Notes: a model not told the origin generated them from the letters alone. DNA of 64,000 bases from Citrobacter sp. JGM124 (GCF_018257795.1 NZ_JAERJD010000006.1:1-64000); one strand, 5' to 3'; positions 39,650-50,324 are shown, numbered from the stretch's first letter. Made by a program: numbers and translations.

Positions 39650-40405
39650 ATGACCACTATAAAAAATGTAATTTGTGATATCGACGGTGTCCTCATGCAC
39701 GACAACGTCGCCGTACCGGGAGCCAAAGAGTTCCTTGAGCGTATCCAGGAGAAAGGGATGCCGCTCATCATGCTGACTAACTACCCTTCTCAAACCGGGC
39801 AGGACTTGTCCAACCGTTTTGCTTCTGCAGGTATCGATGTCCCGGATAGCATGTTTTATACCTCTGCCATGGCGACTGCAGACTTCTTACGCCGTCAGGA
39901 AGGAAAAAAAGCCTATGTCGTAGGGGAAGGGGCACTGATTCATGAGCTCTATAAGGCAGGTTTTACTATTACCGATATTAACCCGGACTTCGTCATTGTC
40001 GGTGAAACCCGCTCTTTTAACTGGGACATGATGTACAAGGCCGCCTATTTTGTTGCCAATGGTGCTCGGTTTATTGCGACCAATCCAGATACCCACGGCC
40101 ATGGCTTTTCTCCCGCCTGTGGCGCGCTTTGTGCCGGCATAGAGAAAATTTCCGGCCACGAGCCCTTTTATGTGGGGAAACCCAGCCCGTTGATCATTCG
40201 TGCCGCGCTCAATAAAATTCAGGCTCACTCTGAAGACACGGTCATTGTCGGAGACAATCTGCGTACCGATATTCTGGCTGGTTTTCAGGCTGGTCTGGAA
40301 ACGATTCTGGTACTTTCAGGGGTATCTACATTGGCGGATATCGACGCCGTCCCCTTCCGCCCGAGCTGGATTTACCCTTCTGTCGCCGATATCGACCTTT
40401 TCTGA
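39650..40405 (+). CDS. nagD: NagD, HAD-superfamily nucleotide phosphatase
   Basis: NagD is a HAD phosphatase preferring UMP and GMP; it belongs to the nag operon but is not needed for GlcNAc growth. The nucleophile motif is CDIDGVLMHDN, with later motifs LTNYPSQ, YVGKPSP and VGDNLRTDI. The start at 39650 (MTTIKNVICD) gives 251 residues against 250; a GTG five codons upstream is possible. It lies 65 bases after nagC. Confidence 0.96.
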   Translation: MTTIKNVICDIDGVLMHDNVAVPGAKEFLERIQEKGMPLIMLTNYPSQTGQDLSNRFASAGIDVPDSMFYTSAMATADFLRRQEGKKAYVVGEGALIHELYKAGFTITDINPDFVIVGETRSFNWDMMYKAAYFVANGARFIATNPDTHGHGFSPACGALCAGIEKISGHEPFYVGKPSPLIIRAALNKIQAHSEDTVIVGDNLRTDILAGFQAGLETILVLSGVSTLADIDAVPFRPSWIYPSVADIDLF

Positions 40406-40412
40406 CATCAGT

Positions 40413-40438
40413 CGCCGGCGACACTTGCCGGCGTTTTT
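40413..40438 (+). terminator. Terminator after nagBACD
   Basis: CGCCGGC and GCCGGCG (7 bp, perfect) around GACACTT, followed by five T residues, starting 7 bases after the nagD stop. Confidence 0.9.
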
Positions 40439-40709
40439 ATTGATAGTCATGCTTTATTCTCCCCTTATTGATATTTCCCTATAGATTTCGTTAAAAAATT
40501 AGTGAATCGCTAATTTTGGCCCCCTGTTTATCGTTTTTTTTCATTAATCAGCAGTCACTTTCAAATATCTTTCAATAGCGGGTAAAAAGCATTGCATTTA
40601 CCTCAGTAATTGCGCATTTTTATTAATAAATGACATAGGGAAATTGCTAAATAATTAGATGATTCCCAAATCGAATTAATCGCTCAGATCAGTGTTACGG
40701 AGAAGTATT
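40439..40709. other. AT-rich leader region of asnB
   Basis: These 271 bases are AT-rich and should hold the asnB promoter. No -35/-10 pair stood out, and no repeat or coding sequence was seen. Confidence 0.4.
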
Positions 40710-42371
40710 ATGTGTTCAATTTTTGGCATACTGGATATCAAAACAGATAGCGTTGAGTTACGTAAAAAAGCCCTGGAATTATCACGTCTCATGCGCCACC
40801 GTGGCCCGGACTGGTCCGGTGTTTATGACAGTGAAAAAGCGATTCTGGTGCATGAACGCCTGTCGATTGTTGATATCAATGCTGGCGCTCAACCACTATA
40901 TAACCCAGCCAAAACACATATCCTGGCCGTCAACGGTGAAATTTATAACCATCAGCAACTACGTGCAGAATATAAAGATAAATACACCTTCCAGACCGGT
41001 TCAGACTGTGAAGTCATCCTGGCGCTGTACCAGGAAAAAGGCGCCGCATTTCTTGATGATCTGCAAGGGATGTTTGCCTTTATTCTCTATGACAGTGAAA
41101 AAGATACCTACCTGATTGGGCGTGACCATATTGGTATTATTCCCCTCTATATGGGGCATGATGAACACGGCAACTTCTATGTCGCATCAGAAATGAAAGC
41201 CCTGGTGCCAGTCTGCCGGTCTATTCAGGAGTTTCCAGCAGGGAGTTACCTGTCCAGTGAAGATGGCGAAATTCGCTCTTACTACCAACGTGACTGGTTT
41301 AGTTATGATGCCGTAAAAGATAATGTCACCAACAGGGAAGATCTTCGCCAGGCACTGGAAGAATCAGTCAAGAGCCATTTAATGTCGGATGTGCCTTACG
41401 GTGTGCTGCTGTCAGGTGGGCTGGACTCGTCTGTTATTTCTGCCATTACCAAAAAATTTGCCGCACGCCGTGTTGAAGATGATGAACGCAGCGAAGCCTG
41501 GTGGCCTCAACTGCACTCCTTCGCCGTCGGTCTGGCAGGCTCTCCCGATCTGAAAGCCGCCCAGGAAGTGGCTAATCATTTGGGTACCGTTCACCATGAA
41601 ATTCACTTTACTGTTCAGGAAGGGCTGGATGCGATCCGTGATGTGATTTATCACATTGAAACCTATGATGTGACCACGATCCGCGCGTCCACGCCAATGT
41701 ACTTGATGTCACGCAAAATCAAAGCAATGGGCATTAAAATGGTCCTTTCTGGTGAAGGGTCTGACGAGGTGTTTGGTGGTTATCTCTACTTCCATAAAGC
41801 CCCGGATGCCAAAGAACTCCACGAGGAAACCGTGCGTAAGTTACAGGCCCTGCATATGTTTGACTGTGCTCGCGCCAACAAAGCAATGTCAGCCTGGGGT
41901 GTAGAAGCCCGTGTACCATTCCTGGATAAAGCGTTTCTTGATGTAGCCATGCGTATTAACCCACAAGATAAGATGTGTGGTAACGGTAAAATCGAAAAAC
42001 ACATCTTGCGTGAATGTTTTGAGTCCTATTTACCCGCCAGTATTGCATGGCGTCAGAAAGAGCAGTTCTCTGATGGTGTAGGTTATAGCTGGATTGACAG
42101 CCTGAAAGAGGTGGCAGCAGCGCAGGTCACTGATCAGCAATTAGCCACCGCCAGCTATCGCTTCCCCTACAATACGCCAGTGTCTAAAGAGGCTTATTTG
42201 TACCGTGAAATTTTTGAAGAACTGTTCCCACTGGCGGATGCCGCTAAGTGTGTCCCTGGGGGGCCGTCAGTAGCCTGCTCTTCAGCGAAAGCCATTGAAT
42301 GGGATGAATCCTTCAAAGCGATGAACGATCCATCAGGACGTGCCGTTGGTGTGCATCAGTCTGCTTACTAA
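40710..42371 (+). CDS. asnB: AsnB, glutamine-hydrolysing asparagine synthetase B
   Basis: AsnB makes asparagine from aspartate, ATP and glutamine. The N-terminal Ntn glutaminase uses Cys2 (MCSIFGIL) with RLSIVD, NGEIYNH and the tunnel to a C-terminal synthetase whose ATP pyrophosphatase loop is LLSGGLDSSVISA. Further motifs are SGEGSDEVFGGY and EARVPFLDK. ACGGAGA precedes the ATG. Length is 553 against 554. It is monocistronic, with a terminator downstream. Confidence 0.98.
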   Translation: MCSIFGILDIKTDSVELRKKALELSRLMRHRGPDWSGVYDSEKAILVHERLSIVDINAGAQPLYNPAKTHILAVNGEIYNHQQLRAEYKDKYTFQTGSDCEVILALYQEKGAAFLDDLQGMFAFILYDSEKDTYLIGRDHIGIIPLYMGHDEHGNFYVASEMKALVPVCRSIQEFPAGSYLSSEDGEIRSYYQRDWFSYDAVKDNVTNREDLRQALEESVKSHLMSDVPYGVLLSGGLDSSVISAITKKFAARRVEDDERSEAWWPQLHSFAVGLAGSPDLKAAQEVANHLGTVHHEIHFTVQEGLDAIRDVIYHIETYDVTTIRASTPMYLMSRKIKAMGIKMVLSGEGSDEVFGGYLYFHKAPDAKELHEETVRKLQALHMFDCARANKAMSAWGVEARVPFLDKAFLDVAMRINPQDKMCGNGKIEKHILRECFESYLPASIAWRQKEQFSDGVGYSWIDSLKEVAAAQVTDQQLATASYRFPYNTPVSKEAYLYREIFEELFPLADAAKCVPGGPSVACSSAKAIEWDESFKAMNDPSGRAVGVHQSAY

Positions 42372-42385
42372 TTAGCTACCATGAG

Positions 42386-42430
42386 AAAAAGGTTAACCGT
42401 TGCACAATGCAAAACGGTTAGCCTTTTTTC
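42386..42430 (+). terminator. Terminator after asnB
   Basis: AAAAGGTTAACCGTT pairs with AACGGTTAGCCTTTT (one G-T pair) around an 11-base loop, ending in six T residues. Confidence 0.85.
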
Positions 42431-42639
42431 TTTTCCCCGTAAAAACACATGACATTTCCTGTTATTGTTTACGTCCCCGCTATGATCACGCCCTCTTTTT
42501 TACAGACAGACTCAAGATAAAAACGGTATTTATTAACCTGAATATCTGACAATAGCGGCAAAGATTGTAGATTATTCCATCAAGCTGTTCGCAAGTCAGG
42601 CAAATGAGCATTTTCCGTAGCCTTTCCGGAAAAAATTTG

Positions 42640-42668
42640 TTGACGCTGTACGGTCAACTTAGCATAAT
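42640..42668 (+). promoter_or_regulatory. Promoter of the tRNA-Met/Gln operon
   Basis: TTGACG, 17 bases, CATAAT, followed by the GC-rich discriminator GCGCCCCGC, 40 bases before tRNA-Met. This is the classic structure of a stringently controlled tRNA promoter. The rest of the 42431-42639 gap shows no gene. Confidence 0.8.
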
Positions 42669-42707
42669 GCGCCCCGCAACGCCGATAAGGTGATGCGTAA
42701 TTGAGAT

Positions 42708-42784
42708 GGCTACGTAGCTCAGCTGGTTAGAGCACATCACTCATAATGATGGGGTCACAGGTTCGAATCCCGTCGTAGCCACCA
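42708..42784 (+). tRNA. tRNA-Met (anticodon CAT), elongator
   Basis: Complete 77-base cloverleaf with encoded CCA. Acceptor GGCTACG pairs with CGTAGCC, the anticodon loop is CTCATAA and the T-arm holds GGTTCGAATCC. The sequence matches the E. coli metT/metU type, not the initiator. First gene of the operon. Confidence 0.97.
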
Positions 42785-42821
42785 TTTTCAGTTTAAGACT
42801 GAACAGATTTAGTTTTATGAT

Positions 42822-42896
42822 TGGGGTATCGCCAAGCGGTAAGGCACTGGATTCTGATTCCAGCATTCCGAGGTTCGAATCCTCGTACCCCAGCCA
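42822..42896 (+). tRNA. tRNA-Gln (anticodon CTG), copy 1
   Basis: Complete 75-base cloverleaf with encoded CCA. Acceptor TGGGGTA pairs with TACCCCA, the anticodon loop is TTCTGAT giving CTG, and the T-arm holds GGTTCGAATCC. It lies 37 bases after tRNA-Met. Confidence 0.97.
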
Positions 42897-42931
42897 ATAT
42901 TTTGTATGTTTGCACCTGCGAGCATTGCTCT

Positions 42932-43006
42932 TGGGGTATCGCCAAGCGGTAAGGCACTGGATTCTGATTCCAGCATTCCGAGGTTCGAATCCTCGTACCC
43001 CAGCCA
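42932..43006 (+). tRNA. tRNA-Gln (anticodon CTG), copy 2
   Basis: Identical over all 75 bases to the copy at 42822-42896, 35 bases downstream of it. E. coli likewise has tandem CTG copies (glnV, glnX) at this locus. No TTG-anticodon tRNA-Gln was found in the window. Confidence 0.97.
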
Positions 43007-43014
43007 TATTAAAG

Positions 43015-43038
43015 AAGCCTGCTAATGCAGGCTTTTTT
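43015..43038 (+). terminator. Terminator of the tRNA operon
   Basis: AAGCCTGC and GCAGGCTT (8 bp, perfect) around TAAT, followed by four T residues, starting 8 bases after the second tRNA-Gln. Confidence 0.9.
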
Positions 43039-43094
43039 GCTATTTGCTGATTCAGTTTTTGATGTGCAGGGCTTGTACACCCTGCTGGCGATAC

Positions 43095-44270
43095 TTACAG
43101 CCCTAGCGCGTATTTTAATGCTTGCTGTTTCAGTTTACCGGCTCGCTGTGCGGCCATCAGCCCCAGATTACGTAGCGCGCGCACGGGGGGCAGATCATTA
43201 CCAAAACCCGCATAGAAGAAATCCATACCCGTCTGCATCAGTAAGTTGTCGCCCCGACGTTGGGACTGATAACGCCGTAACACATCCAGGCCTGCCCACT
43301 GCTCCCCCTCACTTCGTGCGCGGGTCATCACATTCAATAACGCCTGCACATCCCGATATCCAAGATTCACTCCCTGCCCGGCGAGGGGATGGATAGTGTG
43401 GGCAGCATCACCGACCAATGCCAGACCGGGTTTGACATAGCTGAGTGCGTGACGACGGGTTAAAGGAAATGCCCCACTGGCCACAGGTCTCACAGCCCCC
43501 AGCCGTGATGGAAAGTGGCTGGTAATACTCTTCTGTAACTGGGCCATATTCATACCCTGTAACTGGCGAATACGTGCTGGTTCGTCATACCAGACTAACG
43601 ATGCCCAGTTTTCATACAGGGGTAAAAATGCATGAGGCCCTGTCGGCGTAAAGTGCTGCCAGGTGCTATCTCCGGGAGCATCATCACACTCAACCGTGAT
43701 TAACATACAAGACTGGTGATACTGCCAGGCATGGATACCAATACCTGCCCACTGACGGATTTGTGAATTTGCACCGTCAGCCCCCACAACCATCGGCACA
43801 TCCAGTATCTCTCCTTTTGCAAAATGCAGTCTCCAGCCAGGATCCGTGCGATATATCTGGCTTAACTGAGCAGGACAAAATAGCGTCACTTTAGGGTGGT
43901 TCTCCAGCGCCTGCCAAAGTGCAGACTGCAGAACCCGATTTTCGACCATATAACCCAGTTCAGATATGCCCAGCTCATTGGCATCAAAACTAACGTGAGC
44001 ACGCTCCCACTCCCAGGTTTCCAGGCGGCGATAAGGGTGAGCACGCATCAAAAGAACATGCTGCCAAATGCCTAAAGACTGTAATAACGCCACAGACTGT
44101 ACGCCAAGTGCAGAAATTCGCACATCTGGTGGACTATCTGGCTGAAAGGCCGCCGGTGCTTGATGTTCAATCACCGCAACGTTAAAACCGCTATTTGCGA
44201 GGCCCAGAGCCGCAGCCGCGCCGACCATACCGCCACCGACAACGGCGACTTCAATGGGTTGATCTTTCAT
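43095..44270 (-). CDS. ubiF: UbiF, ubiquinone C6 hydroxylase (FAD monooxygenase)
   Basis: UbiF hydroxylates the ring of 3-demethoxyubiquinol in aerobic ubiquinone synthesis. The FAD-binding motif is [18 protein letters not shown], with the family DG motif [13 protein letters not shown] and the GD motif [18 protein letters not shown]. The start at 44270 ([11 protein letters not shown]) is preceded by AAGGA and gives 391 residues, the E. coli length. It diverges from miaB. Confidence 0.96.
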   Translation of the reverse strand: MKDQPIEVAVVGGGMVGAAAALGLANSGFNVAVIEHQAPAAFQPDSPPDVRISALGVQSVALLQSLGIWQHVLLMRAHPYRRLETWEWERAHVSFDANELGISELGYMVENRVLQSALWQALENHPKVTLFCPAQLSQIYRTDPGWRLHFAKGEILDVPMVVGADGANSQIRQWAGIGIHAWQYHQSCMLITVECDDAPGDSTWQHFTPTGPHAFLPLYENWASLVWYDEPARIRQLQGMNMAQLQKSITSHFPSRLGAVRPVASGAFPLTRRHALSYVKPGLALVGDAAHTIHPLAGQGVNLGYRDVQALLNVMTRARSEGEQWAGLDVLRRYQSQRRGDNLLMQTGMDFFYAGFGNDLPPVRALRNLGLMAAQRAGKLKQQALKYALGL

Positions 44271-44391
44271 GATGTTTATCCTTAATTTGCCTGAGTTAAT
44301 TCTACTGGCTTTTCTCAGGCTGGTCACATCCGCGTCAAAGCATTACACTATACGGCTTAACTCTTGGCTACACCTGAGCAATGACAAGTCG

Positions 44392-45816
44392 ATGACCCAA
44401 AAACTTCATATAAAAACCTGGGGCTGTCAGATGAACGAGTACGATTCATCAAAGATGGCCGATCTCCTGGACAGCACTCACGGCTTTACGCTAACAGAAA
44501 ATCCAGAAGAGGCTGATGTTCTTCTCCTGAATACGTGTTCTATCCGTGAAAAAGCCCAGGAAAAAGTATTCCACCAACTAGGTCGCTGGCGGCTTATCAA
44601 AGCAACCAGACCTGACGTTATCATTGGTGTCGGCGGTTGTGTCGCCTCACAAGAGGGGGCCCATATTCGTCAGCGTGCCAGCTATGTTGACATTATTTTT
44701 GGCCCACAGACGCTGCACCGTCTGCCTGAGATGATTAACCAGGTTCGTGGCACCCGTAGCCCCGTGGTGGATGTCAGTTTCCCTGAAATTGAAAAATTTG
44801 ACCGCCTGCCAGAACCTCGCGCCGAAGGACCAACGGCATTCGTCTCGATTATGGAAGGCTGTAACAAATATTGTACTTACTGTGTGGTGCCTTACACCCG
44901 TGGTGAAGAAGTCAGCCGTCCTTGTGACGATATTCTGTTTGAAATCGCACAACTGGCCGCCCAAGGTGTCCGTGAGGTCAATCTGTTAGGTCAAAACGTC
45001 AACGCATGGCGTGGCCCATTATTTGATGGTGAACTGGGAAGCTTTGCCGAACTGCTACGCCTGGTCGCGGCAATCGACGGCATTGACCGTATTCGCTTCA
45101 CCACCAGCCACCCTATTGAGTTCACAGACGATATTATCGAAGTCTATCGGGATACCCCTGAACTGGTAAGCTTCCTGCACTTACCTGTTCAAAGCGGCTC
45201 TGATCGTGTCCTGAATATGATGAGCCGTACCCATACCGGGTTGGAATATAAAGCGATCATTCGCAAACTTCGTGCTGCTCGTCCAGACATTCAAGTCAGC
45301 TCTGACTTTATTGTCGGTTTCCCTGGGGAAACCCAGCAAGACTTTGAACAAACAATGAAACTTATCGCTGATGTGAATTTTGATATGAGCTACAGCTTTA
45401 TCTTCTCTGCCCGTCCAGGTACCCCGGCAGCCGATATGGTGGACGATGTTCCGGAAGAAGAGAAAAAACAGCGTCTCTATATTCTTCAGGATCGTATCAG
45501 CCAGCAGGCCATGGCCTGGAGCCGTCGCATGTTAGGGACCGTGCAGCGGATATTGGTGGAAGGAACGTCTCGTAAAAGTATCATGGAGCTATCAGGACGT
45601 ACCGAAAATAACCGTGTGGTTAATTTTGAAGGTACCCCGGATATGGTCGGCAAATTTGTTGATGTAGAAATCACCGAAGTCCGTCCTAACTCTTTGCGCG
45701 GTAAGTTAGTACGTACCGAAGAAGAAATGGGCCTACGGATTGTCGAGTCCCCTGCCTCGGTGATTGCCCGAACCCGCAAAGAAAATGAGATTGGGGTTGG
45801 GGTTTATCAGCCATAA
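44392..45816 (+). CDS. miaB: MiaB, tRNA-2-methylthio-N6-isopentenyladenosine37 synthase
   Basis: MiaB is a radical-SAM methylthiotransferase acting on i6A37 of tRNAs. The N-terminal UPF0004 domain carries cluster cysteines in [21 protein letters not shown] and [10 protein letters not shown]; the radical-SAM motif is CNKYCTYC; a TRAM domain forms the C-terminus. The start at 44392 ([11 protein letters not shown]) gives 474 residues, identical to E. coli, though no strong ribosome site is visible. It may share transcription with ybeZYX and lnt downstream. Confidence 0.98.
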   Translation: MTQKLHIKTWGCQMNEYDSSKMADLLDSTHGFTLTENPEEADVLLLNTCSIREKAQEKVFHQLGRWRLIKATRPDVIIGVGGCVASQEGAHIRQRASYVDIIFGPQTLHRLPEMINQVRGTRSPVVDVSFPEIEKFDRLPEPRAEGPTAFVSIMEGCNKYCTYCVVPYTRGEEVSRPCDDILFEIAQLAAQGVREVNLLGQNVNAWRGPLFDGELGSFAELLRLVAAIDGIDRIRFTTSHPIEFTDDIIEVYRDTPELVSFLHLPVQSGSDRVLNMMSRTHTGLEYKAIIRKLRAARPDIQVSSDFIVGFPGETQQDFEQTMKLIADVNFDMSYSFIFSARPGTPAADMVDDVPEEEKKQRLYILQDRISQQAMAWSRRMLGTVQRILVEGTSRKSIMELSGRTENNRVVNFEGTPDMVGKFVDVEITEVRPNSLRGKLVRTEEEMGLRIVESPASVIARTRKENEIGVGVYQP

Positions 45817-46017
45817 GCTCAGTAAATGATATCGGGGTAGCAAAAGGCTCCCCCGGTAGTCAATTTTATTGTTTATGCTTGTATTCTGATGTGATAAACC
45901 AAATATCTTATTGGATGCCAGTCCTTGCCTGACCGAACAGAGAAGGCATTGTTATCAGGACTGCGGCATAAACCCTATTGTTGACACTCACTGGCCTGAA
46001 TAATCCAGAGGATAAGT

Positions 46018-47079
46018 TTGAATATCGAAACGCGTGAAATAACACTAGAGCCCGCAGATAATGCCCGTCTTCTGAGCCTCTGCGGCCCATTTGATGACAA
46101 CATCAAACAGCTTGAACGCCGCCTGGGCATCGATATCAGCCGCCGTGATAATGTATTTCGCATCACAGGGCGCATCATGACGGTAAATGCTGCCGCAAAA
46201 ATATTACTGACACTCTACGTGGACACTGCCCCCATGCGTGGCGAAAGCCAGGATATTGATCCCGAGAAAATCCATCTGGCGATTAAAGAGACGGGCGTAC
46301 TGGAACAAGTCGCTGACAGTGTACCGGATTACGGTAAAGGGATTAATATCAAAACCAAACGGGGTGTCATTAAGCCGCGCACCCCTAACCAGGCTCAGTA
46401 TATTTCTAATATTCTGACCCATGATATTACATTTGGTATTGGCCCCGCTGGTACGGGTAAAACCTACCTTGCTGTCGCAGCAGCCGTTGACGCTCTTGAG
46501 CGTCAGGAAATTCGCCGTATCCTGTTAACCCGCCCGGCAGTTGAAGCAGGTGAAAAACTGGGCTTTCTGCCCGGGGATCTGAGCCAAAAAGTCGATCCTT
46601 ACTTGCGTCCATTGTATGACGCACTGTTCGAGATGCTCGGCTTTGAACGTGTAGAAAAACTGATCGAACGTAACGTTATTGAAGTGGCACCGCTGGCCTA
46701 TATGCGTGGCAGAACACTCAATGATGCCTTTATTATTCTCGATGAAAGCCAGAACACCACCAGCGAACAGATGAAGATGTTTCTGACTCGTATTGGATTC
46801 AACTCCAAGGCAGTTATTACTGGTGATGCAACGCAAATCGATCTACCACGCAATATTAAGTCAGGTCTGCGCCATGCGATTGACGTGCTGGCTGAAGTTG
46901 ATGAAATAAGCTTTAATTTTCTCAACAGTGAGGATGTGGTACGTCACCCGGTGGTGGCCCGTATCGTCAATGCCTATGAGGCGTGGGAAAACAGCGAACA
47001 GCAGCGTAAAGATGCCCTGGCAGCGGCACGTAAATATGACGCACAAACAAATCATATCACGCCTCGGGAGAGCGAATGA
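46018..47079 (+). CDS. ybeZ: YbeZ, PhoH-like ATPase
   Basis: YbeZ is a PhoH-family ATPase that partners the endoribonuclease YbeY in rRNA maturation. Walker A is GPAGTGKT (142-149) and Walker B is FIILDESQN. The start is TTG at 46018, preceded by GAGGATAAG, giving [18 protein letters not shown] is also used in E. coli as I recall. Length is 353 against 346, with the extra residues at the C-terminus. Its stop overlaps the ybeY start by 4 bases. A heat-shock promoter was sought upstream but not found. Confidence 0.97.
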   Translation: MNIETREITLEPADNARLLSLCGPFDDNIKQLERRLGIDISRRDNVFRITGRIMTVNAAAKILLTLYVDTAPMRGESQDIDPEKIHLAIKETGVLEQVADSVPDYGKGINIKTKRGVIKPRTPNQAQYISNILTHDITFGIGPAGTGKTYLAVAAAVDALERQEIRRILLTRPAVEAGEKLGFLPGDLSQKVDPYLRPLYDALFEMLGFERVEKLIERNVIEVAPLAYMRGRTLNDAFIILDESQNTTSEQMKMFLTRIGFNSKAVITGDATQIDLPRNIKSGLRHAIDVLAEVDEISFNFLNSEDVVRHPVVARIVNAYEAWENSEQQRKDALAAARKYDAQTNHITPRESE

Positions 47080-47543
47080 GCGAGGTTATCCTTGACCTAC
47101 AACTGGCCTGTGAAGACAACACAGGCCTGCCTGAAGAGAGCCAGATCCAGACCTGGCTCAACGCGGTGATTTCACAATTTCAGGAAGAAGCAGAAGTCAC
47201 GGTACGTCTTGTTGATGAAGCGGAAAGTCATGAGCTAAACCTGACTTATCGGGGTAAAGACAAACCAACCAATGTGCTCTCTTTTCCGTTTGAGGCGCCG
47301 CCCGGTATTGAACTGCCCCTGCTGGGTGACTTAATTATTTGCCGCCAGGTGGTTGAACAAGAAGCGCTGGAACAAGAAAAACCCCTAATCGCCCATTGGG
47401 CACATATGGTAATACATGGTAGCCTGCATCTTCTGGGCTATGATCATATTGAAGACGATGAAGCAGAAGAGATGGAAGCACTGGAAACAGAGATAATGCT
47501 TGCCCTCGGGTATGCGGATCCGTACATTGCCGAAAAAGAGTAA
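47076..47543 (+). CDS. ybeY: YbeY, endoribonuclease, 16S rRNA maturation factor
   Basis: YbeY is a metal-dependent single-strand endoribonuclease for 16S rRNA 3'-end processing and ribosome quality control. The zinc-binding [11 protein letters not shown] motif carries His114, His118 and His124, and the conserved [14 protein letters not shown] stretch is present. Length is 155, identical to E. coli. The ATGA overlap with ybeZ implies coupled translation. Confidence 0.98.
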   Translation: MSEVILDLQLACEDNTGLPEESQIQTWLNAVISQFQEEAEVTVRLVDEAESHELNLTYRGKDKPTNVLSFPFEAPPGIELPLLGDLIICRQVVEQEALEQEKPLIAHWAHMVIHGSLHLLGYDHIEDDEAEEMEALETEIMLALGYADPYIAEKE

Positions 47544-47576
47544 TTACTACGATATAGAATTATCGGGTAACACATG

Positions 47577-47602
47577 CAGGCGGCGGTCAATCTCACCGCC
47601 TG
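47577..47602 (+). repeat. Inverted repeat between ybeY and ybeX
   Basis: CAGGCGG and CCGCCTG (7 bp) enclose 12 bases; an alternative GGCGGT/ACCGCC pairing is also possible. It is followed by TGTGAGTTTTG. It may be a weak attenuator or RNA-stability element inside ybeZYX. Confidence 0.4.
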
Positions 47603-47639
47603 TGAGTTTTGACTAACCAGAGGCCTCAAACCTAACGCC

Positions 47640-48518
47640 ATGAGCGACGACAATTCACATAATAGTGATATGCCTGCCACTAAAAAGGGATTTTTTTCCC
47701 TGTTCCTGAGTCAACTGTTCCACGGTGAACCCAAAAACCGTGATGATTTGCTGACACTGATCCGTGATTCAGAGCAAAACGCACTCATTGATCAGGATAC
47801 TCGCGATATGCTCGAAGGGGTTATGGATATTGCTGACCAGCGGGTACGTGACATTATGATCACACGCTCGCAAATCGTGACACTTAAGCTCAATCAGACA
47901 CTGGATGAATGCATTAATGTGATCACTGAGTCAGCGCACTCCCGTTTTCCTGTTATCAGCGAGGACAAGGATCACATTGAAGGGATTTTAATGGCCAAAG
48001 ATCTGCTGCCATTTATGCGCAGTGACAGTGAGCCATTCAGTATCGACAAGGTGTTACGCCCGGCTGTTGTGGTGCCTGAGAGTAAGCGTGTTGACCGTAT
48101 GCTCAAGGAATTTCGTCAGCAACGCTATCATATGGCGATTGTCATTGATGAATTTGGTGGTGTCTCTGGCCTTGTCACGATTGAAGATATTCTCGAGCTT
48201 ATTGTTGGCGATATAGAAGATGAGTACGATGACGAGGAAGATATCGATTTCCGTCAGTTAAGTCGTCACACATGGACGGCACGTGCCCTTGCATCAATTG
48301 AAGACTTTAACAAAGCCTTTGATACTCACTTCAGTGATGAAGAGGTCGACACCATAGGTGGGCTAGTGATGCAAGCCTTTGGTCACCTTCCTGCTCGCGG
48401 CGAAACCATTGAAATAGACGGTTACCAGTTTAAAGTCGCCATGGCGGATAGCCGTCGTATTATTCAGGTTCATATCCGTATACCGGATGACTCACCTCAA
48501 CCGAAACTGGAAAGCTAA
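47640..48518 (+). CDS. ybeX: YbeX (CorC), CBS-domain protein
   Basis: YbeX has been linked to magnesium/cobalt efflux and more recently to ribosome maturation. Two CBS domains (about 65-190, [18 protein letters not shown] and the second [21 protein letters not shown]) are followed by a CorC_HlyC domain (about 205-285). The protein has no membrane segment. Length is 292, identical to E. coli. The lnt gene starts 7 bases downstream. Confidence 0.96.
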   Translation: MSDDNSHNSDMPATKKGFFSLFLSQLFHGEPKNRDDLLTLIRDSEQNALIDQDTRDMLEGVMDIADQRVRDIMITRSQIVTLKLNQTLDECINVITESAHSRFPVISEDKDHIEGILMAKDLLPFMRSDSEPFSIDKVLRPAVVVPESKRVDRMLKEFRQQRYHMAIVIDEFGGVSGLVTIEDILELIVGDIEDEYDDEEDIDFRQLSRHTWTARALASIEDFNKAFDTHFSDEEVDTIGGLVMQAFGHLPARGETIEIDGYQFKVAMADSRRIIQVHIRIPDDSPQPKLES

Positions 48519-48525
48519 CTCCTTT

Positions 48526-50067
48526 ATGGGCTACACCCTATACTTACAACGCCAGTCAGTACGTTTACTGCTGGCGCTTTTGTTCGGCGCTTGCGGCACA
48601 CTGGCCTTCTCCCCTTATGATTTCTGGCCAGCGGCACTTGTCTCCCTGGCAGGGCTACAGGCTCTGACCCTCAACCGCCGGGCAACGCAAAGTGCCTGGA
48701 TCGGCTTCTTCTGGGGATTAGGGTTATTTGGCAGCGGTGTTAACTGGGTCTACGTCAGTATCGCCCAGTTTGGTGGCATGCCTGGCCCGGTTAACATTTT
48801 TCTGGTTATCCTGCTGGCGGCCTACCTCTCACTGTATACCGGATTGTTTGCTGGCCTGCTCAGTCGCCTGTGGCCGAAAACCAGCTGGTGGCGTCTGGCC
48901 CTTGCAGCCCCGGCCCTGTGGCAAGTCACCGAGTTTCTGCGCGGCTGGATTTTAACCGGTTTTCCGTGGTTACAATTTGGCTATAGCCAGATAAACGGGC
49001 CTCTGAAAGGTCTGGCACCCATTTTTGGTGTGGAAACTATTACACTGCTGCTGATGGTTGTCAGTGGTCTACTGGTTTATGCGCTGAATGTAAAAAGCTG
49101 GAAACCGGCGTTGCTTGCAGCAGCCTTATTATTTCTGCCATGGCCACTCAATACACTACAGTGGTTTCAGCCACAAACTGACCGACCACTTAAGGTGGCG
49201 CTGGTACAGGGTAATATTCCCCAGGCACTGAAATGGGATGAAACCCAGCTTCTGAATACATTGCGGATCTATTACGGCCTGACAGAACCCCTGTTAGGGA
49301 AGTCGCAACTCATCATTTGGCCTGAATCAGCCATCCCGGACCTGGAAATTAACCAGCAACCGTTTCTGAACATGTTGAACCAGCATCTGCTGCAACAGCA
49401 TAGCTCATTAATAACCGGTATTGTGGATGTCCGTCTGAATCGCCATAACCGCTATGATACCTATAACACGATCATTACTCTCGGTGAGGGTAGCCCCTAC
49501 AGTTATAACAGTAGCGATCGCTATAATAAAAATCACCTGGTTCCCTTTGGTGAATTTGTCCCGCTGGAGTCAATCCTGCGCCCACTGGCCCCTTTCTTCG
49601 ATTTACCCATGTCCTCTTTCAGCCGCGGCCCCTATGTTCAGCCCCAGCTTGAAGCGGCAAATGTCAAACTGACACCGGCAATTTGTTACGAAATTATCCT
49701 CGGTGAGCAAGTACGTGCTAATTTCCGCCCGGATACGGACTATCTCCTGACCATCTCGAATGATGCCTGGTTTGGTAAATCCATCGGTCCGTGGCAGCAC
49801 CTGCAAATGGCGCGAATGCGTGCCCTGGAGTTCGGACGTCCTTTACTGCGCAGCACCAATAACGGCATTACCGTTACGGTTGATGCAAAAGGTGAAATAA
49901 CTAAAATGTTGCCGCAGTTTACGCGAGGAGTGCTGGAAACCACCGTTATCCCCGCACGTGGTTTAACACCTTACGCACGTTTTGGTGATACTCCCCTGTG
50001 GCTATTAACACTGGTGTTCGGTATTACCGCGCTGATCATTAGCCTGAAAGTGCGCCCCCGTACCTGA
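48526..50067 (+). CDS. lnt: Lnt, apolipoprotein N-acyltransferase
   Basis: Lnt adds the third acyl chain to lipoproteins such as Pal and LptE in the inner membrane. About seven or eight hydrophobic helices flank a nitrilase-like periplasmic domain with the catalytic triad Glu ([10 protein letters not shown]), Lys ([11 protein letters not shown]) and Cys (AICYEI). The start at 48526 gives 513 residues against 512; an ATG 13 codons earlier overlaps ybeX and is less likely. Confidence 0.96.
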   Translation: MGYTLYLQRQSVRLLLALLFGACGTLAFSPYDFWPAALVSLAGLQALTLNRRATQSAWIGFFWGLGLFGSGVNWVYVSIAQFGGMPGPVNIFLVILLAAYLSLYTGLFAGLLSRLWPKTSWWRLALAAPALWQVTEFLRGWILTGFPWLQFGYSQINGPLKGLAPIFGVETITLLLMVVSGLLVYALNVKSWKPALLAAALLFLPWPLNTLQWFQPQTDRPLKVALVQGNIPQALKWDETQLLNTLRIYYGLTEPLLGKSQLIIWPESAIPDLEINQQPFLNMLNQHLLQQHSSLITGIVDVRLNRHNRYDTYNTIITLGEGSPYSYNSSDRYNKNHLVPFGEFVPLESILRPLAPFFDLPMSSFSRGPYVQPQLEAANVKLTPAICYEIILGEQVRANFRPDTDYLLTISNDAWFGKSIGPWQHLQMARMRALEFGRPLLRSTNNGITVTVDAKGEITKMLPQFTRGVLETTVIPARGLTPYARFGDTPLWLLTLVFGITALIISLKVRPRT

Positions 50068-50080
50068 TTCCCACCCGACA

Positions 50081-50114
50081 TAATAAAAGTCAGGCTTCAT
50101 CCTGGCTTTTATTA
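50081..50114 (+). terminator. First hairpin after lnt
   Basis: TAATAAAAGTCAGG pairs with CCTGGCTTTTATTA (one G-T pair) around a 6-base loop, 13 bases after the lnt stop. Confidence 0.7.
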
Positions 50115-50120
50115 CAGATA

Positions 50121-50150
50121 AAGAAGGAAAAACGTCGTTTTTCCTTCTTT
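50121..50150 (+). terminator. Second hairpin after lnt
   Basis: AAGAAGGAAAAAC and its exact complement enclose GTC; the arm itself ends in T residues. Two tandem hairpins insulate lnt from gltI. Confidence 0.7.
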
Positions 50151-50309
50151 GCTTTTCACCTATTACAGCAAGAGCCGGCGAACACAATCTTCTGGTTGCT
50201 TTACAACCAAACCGCTATACACGAGAACCGCCATCAAATATCACGAATGGGGTAGATTATTCCGTTCTGTGCTCGCCCTCAGGTAAACCTCAGCCCGTAT
50301 GTTTATTTC

Positions 50310-50324
50310 TGGCACAAAAGTTGC
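50310..50324 (+). promoter_or_regulatory. Sigma-54 promoter of gltIJKL
   Basis: TGGCAC, five bases, TTGC followed by TTT matches the -24/-12 consensus with correct GG-to-GC spacing. Sigma-54 control of gltI under nitrogen limitation is reported in E. coli. No clean NtrC site was identified upstream. Confidence 0.8.

Noticed and set aside
42822-43006. Repeat-spacer pattern in the tRNA region as a CRISPR-like array
   Set aside because: The repeats are complete tRNA-Gln genes with cloverleaf structure and CCA ends.
45817-46017. Heat-shock (sigma-32) promoter for ybeZYX
   Set aside because: No CTTGAAA/CCCCAT-type pair was visible in the gap, although the E. coli operon is heat-inducible.
48487-48525. 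Upstream ATG of lnt overlapping ybeX
   Set aside because: It would add 13 polar residues before the membrane helix and has no ribosome site; the downstream ATG gives the family length.
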